From Novosphingobium meiothermophilum (GTDB taxonomy: Bacteria > Pseudomonadota > Alphaproteobacteria > Sphingomonadales > Sphingomonadaceae), in the NCBI RefSeq assembly GCF_003171715.1, contig NZ_QGHL01000017.1:62001-126000 (forward strand): a stretch of 64,000 bases of DNA, in the 5' to 3' direction. Position 1 is the stretch's first letter. Each line of letters begins with the position of its first letter. Below the pieces are notes generated by a model. It saw only the letters and a program-made list of their open reading frames with translations. It ran no database searches and had not been told where the DNA came from. Made by a program: the position numbers and the translations under genes. Positions 1-6,347 of this stretch are shown one piece after another.

Positions 1-566
1 CGCCATGGCAGTTCCAGAATCGCACCGGCAAGGTCGCCCCCGAACACAAGCGGCTGAACCGGTATGGAACGATGACGCTGGACGAGATCTGCGCCCTGCC
101 TGTCGGACAGATCGCGGCTGAACCCGCGCACTTGTATCTCTGGGTGCCCAATGCCCTTCTGCCTGAAGGGTTGCAGGTGATGAACGCTTGGGGGTTCCGC
201 TATATTTCCAACATCGTCTGGCACAAGGTGCGCAAGGACGGCGGGTCTGATGGGCGCGGTGTGGGTTTCTATTTCCGCAACGTTACGGAACTTCTGCTCT
301 TCGGTGTGCGGGGCAAGAATGCCAGAACGCTTCCTCCGGGACGCAGTCAGGTCAACATGATCCAGTCGCGAAAGCGCGAACACAGCCGGAAGCCCGATGA
401 ACAATATGCGATCATCGAACAATGCAGTTGGGGTCCAAGGCTGGAGATGTTCAGCCGGGGCGCGCGCAAGGGCTGGACTGTATGGGGCAATCAGGCCGAC
501 GAGAGCTACGCGCCTGACTGGGCTACCTACGGCTACAACAGCGCCATGCCCGTGGCGGCGGAGTGA
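1..566 (+). CDS. MT-A70 family adenine-N6 DNA methyltransferase, 5' truncated
   Basis: The reading frame is open from the window edge (first full codon at 3) to the TGA at 564-566, so the N-terminus is missing. The first visible residues, Pro-Trp, preceded by the last two bases of a Pro codon, are the end of a DPPW catalytic motif, the SAM-dependent methyl-transfer site of MT-A70 enzymes. Downstream come LYLWVPNALL, a GFRY segment followed by VWHK, and a late MFSRGARKGWTVWGNQ segment, all typical of bacterial MT-A70 methylases. It overlaps the next gene as TGATG, which indicates translational coupling to a restriction endonuclease, so it is probably the protective m6A methylase of a type II system. 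An internal ATG at 72 is not the true start because it lies after the catalytic motif. Confidence 0.88.
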   Translation, partial: PWQFQNRTGKVAPEHKRLNRYGTMTLDEICALPVGQIAAEPAHLYLWVPNALLPEGLQVMNAWGFRYISNIVWHKVRKDGGSDGRGVGFYFRNVTELLLFGVRGKNARTLPPGRSQVNMIQSRKREHSRKPDEQYAIIEQCSWGPRLEMFSRGARKGWTVWGNQADESYAPDWATYGYNSAMPVAAE

Positions 567-1303
567 TGTTCGAAAGATTGCGCGAACTTGGTTATGAAGT
601 CGCCTTTGCCAGTCACGCAGAGGCCATACTCAGTGTCGATTTCCCCGATCTGGCACGACAGCTTGAAGACGCTCTTATCGAAGCCCGCCTGCCGATAAGC
701 GAAATCGTGAGTTCCGGGGGCGGAGAAGCGCAGTTGACCCAGCGTCTTCGCCGCACTTTCCATGACCTTGGCTGGCGCAAGCGTAACGTGGAGATGAAAA
801 AGATTGTCGACGGGGTCGAGAAGGAGTCGATCTCGCATGAAATCGATCATTTTCTTGCCACCGAACGGGGCAATTTCGCGCTGGAGATCGAATGGAACAA
901 CAAGGATCCCTTCTTTGACCGGGATCTGGAAAACTTCAAACGCCTTCATGCGGAGGGCGTGATTGGCGTCGGCGCGATCCTTACCAGAGGTTCCGCGCTG
1001 CAAGCGGCGCTGCGGCCCATGGTCGAACAGTGGGCGGCAGACCATGCCATAACCGGCTTCGACAGCTTGAAGGACAGAGGCTTCAAGCGCCCGACCGAGC
1101 GTCAGGAAGCCATCGTCGAGGCGCGTGTCGAAAGAGGCGAGACGTTTGCCGCAGCGTGGGCCGCGATGTTCTGCAATGACAAGTATGGCATGGCCACGAC
1201 GCACTGGAACAAGCTGCAAGACCGCGTCAGGAGAGGCGTCGGCAATCCCTGTCCGCTGCTTCTGCTGGGTCTGCCGCCAACGATCGTCGACATGAGCAAC
1301 TGA
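566..1303 (+). CDS. BglII/BstYI-like type II restriction endonuclease
   Basis: A protein of about 245 residues. The central segment holds Asp94 followed by the strand FALEIEW with Glu107 and Glu109, then NNKDPFFDRDL. This matches the PD-(D/E)xK-type active site of BglII/BstYI enzymes, which use Glu-x-Gln or similar rather than Glu-x-Lys. The family cuts AGATCT or RGATCY; specificity here is inferred and could differ. The start is the ATG sharing its A with the stop of the methyltransferase (TGATG); a GTG one codon earlier is the alternative. It ends only 3 bp from the convergent acyl-CoA ligase, marking the border between the R-M locus and the catabolic cluster. Confidence 0.8.
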   Translation: MFERLRELGYEVAFASHAEAILSVDFPDLARQLEDALIEARLPISEIVSSGGGEAQLTQRLRRTFHDLGWRKRNVEMKKIVDGVEKESISHEIDHFLATERGNFALEIEWNNKDPFFDRDLENFKRLHAEGVIGVGAILTRGSALQAALRPMVEQWAADHAITGFDSLKDRGFKRPTERQEAIVEARVERGETFAAAWAAMFCNDKYGMATTHWNKLQDRVRRGVGNPCPLLLLGLPPTIVDMSN

Positions 1304-1306
1304 CGC

Positions 1307-2947
1307 CTACCCCGCCGCCAGCTTTTCCCTGATCGCTGCGCGCAGCAAGTCCTTGCGCACTTTGCCGCTGGCGGTGCGGGGGAAATCCTCGACGAACTCG
1401 AAACGCTCCGGGATTTTCTGCTTTGCCAGGCCCGATGCGCCCACATGCGCGACCAGCGCTGCTGCATCGGCCTTGCCGGAAAGGATAACATAGGCGCACA
1501 CTCCTTCGCCCAGCCGTTCGTGCGGCATGGCCACCACGGCGGCTTCCTGCACGGCCGGGTGGCTGTGGAGCACGTCCTCGATTTCCTTGGCGGAAATGTT
1601 CTCGCCGCCGCGGATGATGAGATCCTTCTTGCGCCCGGTGATGGTGATGGCGCCCTGCGCGCTCAGCACGCCCAGATCGCCGGTGCGGAAAAAGCCGTCC
1701 GGGGTGATCGCCTCGGCAGTCTGCGCGGCATCGGCATAGCCCATCATCATGCCCGGCCCGCGCGCGAGGATTTCGCCTTCCTGCCCGGCCGGCAGATCGT
1801 TGTCCTCGTGGTCGACGATGCGCACCGCATAATCGACCACTTCGCCATCGGTCGTGGCGGCAAGCTGCTCGTCGTGCGGCCAGCCAAAGCTGACAAGCGG
1901 CACTTCGGACGCGCCGAACACGCGGAAGGCGCGGCAATTGGCAAAGGCCGCATTGGCGGCGGGGATCAGATCGGCAGGCACCGCCGCTCCCCCGCAGGCA
2001 AAGAAACGGAAAGTGGGCAGGCCTGTCCCCGCAGCCTTCGCAGCAGCGGCCAGTTCCACCAGAAACGGCGTGGCCGCCACCGTGCCGACCAGCCCGTGCC
2101 GCTCGATCAGCGCCAACGCATCGGCCGCGTTCCATGCCTCCATGAGCACCGAGCGAATCCCGCAGATGAACGGCGCTTCCAGCCCGTTGGCATAGCCCGA
2201 AACGTGCGTGACCGGTGATGGCATGAGCGTTGCCTCGCCTTCGCCAAGGCCCCAGCGCCGCGCGCTGGCCGCCACGATATGCGCCAGTGTGCAGTGGCTG
2301 TGCAGCACGCCCTTGGGTCGTCCGGTCGTGCCGGAGGTGTAGAGCACCATCTTCACGCCCAGCGGATCGACTGCGGGCGGGGTGAAGCGTGCGTCGCGTC
2401 CTTGCCGGACCAGCACCGCAAAATCATCCGCCCCCTCGCCGCGCACGGTGAAAACGTGCGCCAGATCGGGCAGGGCATCGCGGCAACGCGCCGCCATGGC
2501 GGCATAATCGACCTTGCGCCAAACCTGCGGCACGAAGATCGCCCTGGCCCGGCAATCGCCCAGCATCATCAGCATTTCGGCATCGCGATAGATCGGCACG
2601 ATCGGATTGACCACGAACCCCGAAAGCGCCGCCGCCAGATTGATGACCGCCGCCTCGCGCCAGTTGGGCACCTGAAAGGCAATCACGTCGCCTGCGCGCA
2701 GGCCCCGCGCATGGAGCGCGGCAGAAAGCGCTTCGGCCTCGGCCAGCACCTCGGCGAAAGTATATTGGCCTTCCCCGTCGATGAAGCACACGAAATCCGG
2801 AGATCGCCCGGCCCGCTCGCGCGCCATGTCGGCCAGGGTGCGGCGGTCCCACACGCCGCTTTCGGCAAAGGTCTGCTGATGAGGCGCGGGAATCGGCAGC
2901 CAGTCCCACGGTTTCGCCCCGCTCTTGCTGATGAGGTTCTCGTTCAT
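1307..2947 (-). CDS. AMP-dependent acyl-CoA synthetase/ligase
   Basis: A 546-residue ANL-superfamily enzyme that would activate a carboxylic acid to its CoA thioester via an acyl-adenylate. The P-loop YTSGTTGRPKG, the GASE motif, the TGDLG hinge and the C-terminal PRTASGKVRKD with the adenylation lysine are all intact. Overall look is that of the cyclohexanecarboxylate/medium-chain acid ligase group; the substrate is not determined. It is divergent from the Rieske oxygenase at 3100, and the two share the 2948-3099 promoter region. With the acyl-CoA dehydrogenases and thiolase-fold protein further right, it fits activation of a side-chain or ring-cleavage acid. Confidence 0.93.
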   Translation of the reverse strand: MNENLISKSGAKPWDWLPIPAPHQQTFAESGVWDRRTLADMARERAGRSPDFVCFIDGEGQYTFAEVLAEAEALSAALHARGLRAGDVIAFQVPNWREAAVINLAAALSGFVVNPIVPIYRDAEMLMMLGDCRARAIFVPQVWRKVDYAAMAARCRDALPDLAHVFTVRGEGADDFAVLVRQGRDARFTPPAVDPLGVKMVLYTSGTTGRPKGVLHSHCTLAHIVAASARRWGLGEGEATLMPSPVTHVSGYANGLEAPFICGIRSVLMEAWNAADALALIERHGLVGTVAATPFLVELAAAAKAAGTGLPTFRFFACGGAAVPADLIPAANAAFANCRAFRVFGASEVPLVSFGWPHDEQLAATTDGEVVDYAVRIVDHEDNDLPAGQEGEILARGPGMMMGYADAAQTAEAITPDGFFRTGDLGVLSAQGAITITGRKKDLIIRGGENISAKEIEDVLHSHPAVQEAAVVAMPHERLGEGVCAYVILSGKADAAALVAHVGASGLAKQKIPERFEFVEDFPRTASGKVRKDLLRAAIREKLAAG

Positions 2948-3099
2948 GCGCTCGCTTGTTCCCGGCGGGCTGGCCTTGCGGCAATTGGCGAAAAGACGAG
3001 TAACCTAGCCCCTGTCACAGCTTTCCCCGCCCTGCGCCGCGCGGCATGGTCTGAACCGATAACCGGCCTGCATGGCCCGGCGGAGAGGCAAAGCATCCC
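2948..3099. promoter_or_regulatory. Divergent promoter region with an AACCTAG element
   Basis: This region separates the divergent ligase and Rieske genes. It carries AACCTAG at 3002-3008, a heptamer also seen at 22011-22017 before another Rieske gene. At 3061-3080 there is a degenerate CCGG-containing inverted repeat resembling the TetR-type operators described elsewhere in this window, but with an inserted base in one arm. A GGAGAGG ribosome-binding site at about 3080 precedes the ATG at 3100. Confidence 0.35.
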
Positions 3100-4278
3100 A
3101 TGGACCGCATCGAACGCATCGGACAAGTCGCTGAAATCATGCGCGACTATGTCGAGAACAAGCAGACCTTCCTGACGGATACGACCAAGCGCGTGCCCGT
3201 GCGCAGCTACACCGATCCCGATCAGTGGAAGGCGGAGATGGAGCTGATCTTCAAGCGGGTTCCGCTGATGCTCGCCTTCACGGCCGAATTGCCCAATCCC
3301 GGCGATTACAAGGCGATGGACGCGGTGGGGATGCCCGTGCTCATCAACCGCGACAAGGCCGGCAAGGTCCGCGCCTTCCTGAATGTCTGTTCGCACCGCG
3401 GCGCGCCGGTGGCCAGCGAAGGCCATGGCAACTGCCCGCGCTTCACCTGCAAGTATCATGGCTGGACCTTCGGGCAGGACGGCAAGCTGATCGGCATTTC
3501 CGAAGCCTCGAAGTTCGGCGAGGTCCACAAGTCGGAAATGGGCCTGCGCGAACTGCCCTGCGAAGAGCGCGCGGGCATGATCTTCGTCGTGCTCACCCCC
3601 AATGCGCCGATCGATGTCGACAGCTTCTTCCGCGGCTTTCTTGAGGATTTCGAAGCGCTCGATTTCGGCAAGTGGTCCTACATGGGCAGCCGCGTGATCG
3701 AAGGGGCCAACTGGAAGATCGCCTACGACGGCTATCTCGAAGGCTATCACTTCGCCTCGCTGCACCCCGAAACCATCTTCCCGCGCACGCCGTCCAACTG
3801 CATGCACTACGAAGGCTTCGGCCCGCACCAGCGCATCGGCTTTCCGCAGCACCGCATTGCCGAAGCGCTCAAGGACGTGCCGCGCGACCAGTGGGGCACG
3901 CAGGAAAACAACGGCTTCGATTTCGTGCGGATCATGTTCCCCAACGTTTCAGCCTTCATCGCGCCCGAAATCACGCAGGTCGCCCAGCTCTTCCCCGGAC
4001 CCACGCCCGATCGCAACCGCACCGTGCTGAACTATCTGCGCCGCGAACCCATCCGCGACGAGGAAGACCGCGCGAACGTGGAAGCGGCGATGAACTTCTT
4101 CCGCGACGTGACCTATACCGAGGACTATCTCATCGGTCTGGAAATCCAGAAGGGCCTTGAAACCGGCGCGCACGATGATCTGGTCTTCGGCCGCAACGAA
4201 CGTGGCAACCAGTATTTCCACGAATGGCTGGACTGGTATCTTCAGGACGATCCCGATCTTCCCGAACCGGTGATGTGA
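3100..4278 (+). CDS. Rieske-type oxygenase, alpha subunit (1 of 5)
   Basis: A 392-residue oxygenase component with an N-terminal Rieske [2Fe-2S] site (Cys97-x-His99 and Cys117-x2-His120) and a C-terminal mononuclear iron domain. The iron site reads NWKIAYDGYLEGYHFASLH, giving His217 and His222 as ligands. The residue three before the first His, which carries electrons between Rieske and iron sites and is Asp in naphthalene dioxygenase, is Glu214. No beta subunit, ferredoxin or reductase gene is adjacent, so it is probably an alpha-only enzyme served by shared electron-transfer proteins outside the window. It is followed by the isomerase at 4286 after 7 bp, which indicates an operon. Substrate unknown. 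Confidence 0.93.
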   Translation: MDRIERIGQVAEIMRDYVENKQTFLTDTTKRVPVRSYTDPDQWKAEMELIFKRVPLMLAFTAELPNPGDYKAMDAVGMPVLINRDKAGKVRAFLNVCSHRGAPVASEGHGNCPRFTCKYHGWTFGQDGKLIGISEASKFGEVHKSEMGLRELPCEERAGMIFVVLTPNAPIDVDSFFRGFLEDFEALDFGKWSYMGSRVIEGANWKIAYDGYLEGYHFASLHPETIFPRTPSNCMHYEGFGPHQRIGFPQHRIAEALKDVPRDQWGTQENNGFDFVRIMFPNVSAFIAPEITQVAQLFPGPTPDRNRTVLNYLRREPIRDEEDRANVEAAMNFFRDVTYTEDYLIGLEIQKGLETGAHDDLVFGRNERGNQYFHEWLDWYLQDDPDLPEPVM

Positions 4279-4285
4279 GGCCGGG

Positions 4286-5092
4286 GTGAAAGGGGGCCTC
4301 ACCAATCCGATCAGCCTGGCCTCCGGCGTCGTGCCTGAGTTCGGCGCGGTCGATACCATCGAGGCTGCCCGCGCCGGCGGTTTCGACATGGTGGGCCTCT
4401 GGGTGGACCCGGCCGAATGGACCGCGCAGACCACCCGCGATGCGCGCGCCGCGCTTGCCGCAACGGGCCTGCCGCTGCTCGATGTCGAGGTGGTCTGGCT
4501 GAAACCCGATGCCGCAATGGACGATCACCGCAAGGTGATCGATGTGGGGGCGCAGCTTGGCGCGGCCAACGTTCTGTGCGTGTCCTCGCATGCAGATCCT
4601 GCGCGCACCGCTGCCGAGCTTTACGATCTGTGCCGCCATGCCGAGGATACCGGTCTGCGCGTGGCGCTTGAGTTCGGCATCTTCACCCAGGTGAAGACGC
4701 TTCGCGCCGCGCTTGCCATTCTGGACAGCATCGATCACCGGGCCAAGGCGCTGCTGATCGATCCCATTCACGTCGATCGTTCGGGCAGCGCGATTGCCGA
4801 TATCGCCGCACTCGATCCCGCGCTCCTGCCCTATGCGCAGTTCTGCGATGCACCGGCAGAGCGGCCCGATCCTGCCGATTTCGATGCCGTGATCCGCGAT
4901 GCGATAGACCTGCGCGAACAGTGCGGCGAAGGCGCGCTGCCGCTGGGGGCGCTTTATCATGCGCTGCCGCCAGGCATTCCGCTGGCCATCGAACTGCGCT
5001 CTGCCGCCTTGCGCGATGCCTTCCCGCACCCCGCCCTGCGGGCCAGCGCCGTGGCCGAGGCCACGCGCCGCTGGCTGGAGGCTCAGGCATGA
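4286..5092 (+). CDS. Sugar phosphate isomerase/epimerase-like TIM-barrel protein
   Basis: A 268-residue protein of the xylose-isomerase-like/AP endonuclease 2 fold. It shows alternating beta strands with conserved acidic and His residues, such as the LLDVEVVWL, VALEFGIF, ALLIDPIHVDRSG and LPYAQFCDAP segments that line a divalent-metal site. The GTG start lies 7 bp after the Rieske stop, preceded by a purine-rich GGCCGGGG. Its stop overlaps the EthD-like gene as ATGA, so the three are cotranscribed. Proteins of this fold in catabolic clusters isomerise or cleave sugar-like or ring-derived intermediates; the precise reaction cannot be read here. Confidence 0.82.
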   Translation: MKGGLTNPISLASGVVPEFGAVDTIEAARAGGFDMVGLWVDPAEWTAQTTRDARAALAATGLPLLDVEVVWLKPDAAMDDHRKVIDVGAQLGAANVLCVSSHADPARTAAELYDLCRHAEDTGLRVALEFGIFTQVKTLRAALAILDSIDHRAKALLIDPIHVDRSGSAIADIAALDPALLPYAQFCDAPAERPDPADFDAVIRDAIDLREQCGEGALPLGALYHALPPGIPLAIELRSAALRDAFPHPALRASAVAEATRRWLEAQA

Positions 5093-5445
5093 CGATCACG
5101 CTCATCACCCTGCTCAAGCGGCGCGAAGGCATGAGCAAGGCCGATTTCCTCGCCTATTACGAAAGCCGCCATCGTCTGATCGGAGAGAAGGTTCTGGCAG
5201 GCTGGGCCACGCGCTATGTCCGCCGCCACCTGCACCCGATGGACGGCACCGACGCACCGCACGATTTCGACGTGGTGCTGGAGATTGACTTTCCGGACGA
5301 GACCGCGCTCGAAGGCTTCTTCGCCGCAGCATCCGATCCTGCGGTCATGGCCGAAATCGCCGAGGACGAGGAACGCCTGTTCGACCGCAGCCGGATGCGC
5401 ATCTACCGCGTGGAAGAGCGCGCTTCGCAGCTCCCGCCCATCTGA
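5089..5445 (+). CDS. EthD domain-containing protein
   Basis: A 118-residue ferredoxin-like dimeric alpha-beta barrel protein. The N-terminus MTITLITLLKRREGMSKADF and the following YYESRHR helix are typical of EthD-family proteins, small accessory proteins or enzymes next to oxygenase and P450 genes. The start was placed at the ATG overlapping the previous stop (ATGA at 5089-5092) because the upstream reading frame lies inside the isomerase gene. Function is not established; roles as an isomerase, decarboxylase or accessory protein are all possible. Confidence 0.8.
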   Translation: MTITLITLLKRREGMSKADFLAYYESRHRLIGEKVLAGWATRYVRRHLHPMDGTDAPHDFDVVLEIDFPDETALEGFFAAASDPAVMAEIAEDEERLFDRSRMRIYRVEERASQLPPI

Positions 5446-5506
5446 ACGACGCACCGGCCTGACCGGATCACGAAAAGGGCGTGGACAGCCCCGCCCGCCT
5501 TGCGTC

Positions 5507-6091
5507 ATGAACCCGGCGATGACCGCATCGCCCGCCACTTCATCACCGCTCGCCATCCGCCCCGCCCGGCACGAGGAAATCCCCGCGCTCGAACGCCTCA
5601 TTGCCGCCTCGGCCCGTGCGCTCAGCCAGGGCTTCTACACCCCCGAAGAAGCCGAAGCGGCCATCGCGCACGTTTTCGGCGTGGACAGCGAACTGGTGGA
5701 CGATGGCACCTATTTCATCGCCGCCGCGCCGGATGATCCCGATCAGGTGCTGGGCTGTGGCGGGTGGAGCAGGCGCGCAACCCTGTTCGGGTCGGATCGC
5801 TTCGCCGGGCGCGAATCCGGTCTGCTCGATCCCGCGCGCGATGCCGCAAAGATCCGCGCCTTCTTCATCGCGCCTGCTGCCGCGCGGCGGGGTGTGGGCG
5901 CCGCACTTCTCAAGGCGTGCGAGGAAGCTGCCCAAAGGTGCGGGTTCGCGCGGACCGAACTCATGGCAACCCTGCCCGGTCTGCCGTTCTATGCGGCCAA
6001 TGGATATGTTGCCGGCACAGAAACAACGGTCGATTGCGGCGGCATTCCAGTGCGATTTGTGCCGATGGCAAAGTATCTTAGCATCAAATAG
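5507..6091 (+). CDS. GNAT-family N-acetyltransferase
   Basis: A protein of about 194 residues with the GNAT core. The acetyl-CoA-binding signature is seen in the PAAARRGVGAALLKACE segment, preceded by the strand KIRAFFIAP and followed by a C-terminal PFYAANGYV motif. The N-terminus AIRPARHEEIPALERLI is typical of the first strand and helix. The start is set at the ATG at 5507; another in-frame ATG at 5519 is equally possible because neither has a clear ribosome-binding site. Longer upstream reading is out of frame with the EthD gene and rejected. Substrate unknown. Confidence 0.82.
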   Translation: MNPAMTASPATSSPLAIRPARHEEIPALERLIAASARALSQGFYTPEEAEAAIAHVFGVDSELVDDGTYFIAAAPDDPDQVLGCGGWSRRATLFGSDRFAGRESGLLDPARDAAKIRAFFIAPAAARRGVGAALLKACEEAAQRCGFARTELMATLPGLPFYAANGYVAGTETTVDCGGIPVRFVPMAKYLSIK

Positions 6092-6097
6092 CGCCAT

Positions 6098-6122
6098 AAC
6101 GGCGTATTAAGTATCGGCCGTT
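6098..6122 (+). terminator. Possible weak terminator after the GNAT gene
   Basis: AACGGC at 6098-6103 can pair with GCCGTT at 6117-6122 and is followed by TTGTAATAATTT. The stem is short and the loop is AT-rich, so this is tentative. Confidence 0.35.
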
Positions 6123-6172
6123 TTGTAATAATTTCAGAAAATGTCTTGGCCGTGGAACGCCATTTCATGATT

Positions 6173-6194
6173 ATGACAACACCTTTGTTGTCAT
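6173..6194. promoter_or_regulatory. Perfect inverted repeat, probable operator of the TonB receptor
   Basis: ATGACAACA at 6173-6181 and TGTTGTCAT at 6186-6194 form 9-bp perfect arms around a 4-base centre. It lies about 155 bp before the receptor start, between the GNAT gene and the receptor. The geometry suits a GntR- or TetR-family dimer. No regulator gene is adjacent and I did not see the same sequence elsewhere in the window. Confidence 0.55.
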
Positions 6195-6347
6195 TTCTCT
6201 GCCCGAATTGCGTATTCCGTTGCCGCGCCCTGTGTCGTCTTTCCCTGTCCCCAGGGCACGCGGTGCCCGGAGGGGGCCTGCAACAGGCAAGACCAGTCAG
6301 CGTCCGCTGAAAAATCAGGGGCGCACCGCAACCAACAGGGGGTTCGC

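Noticed and set aside
3061..3080. CCGG-rich inverted repeat before Rieske gene 1 as a TetR operator
   Set aside because: The right arm needs an inserted base and lacks the A/T ends of the consensus; noted only as a degenerate site.
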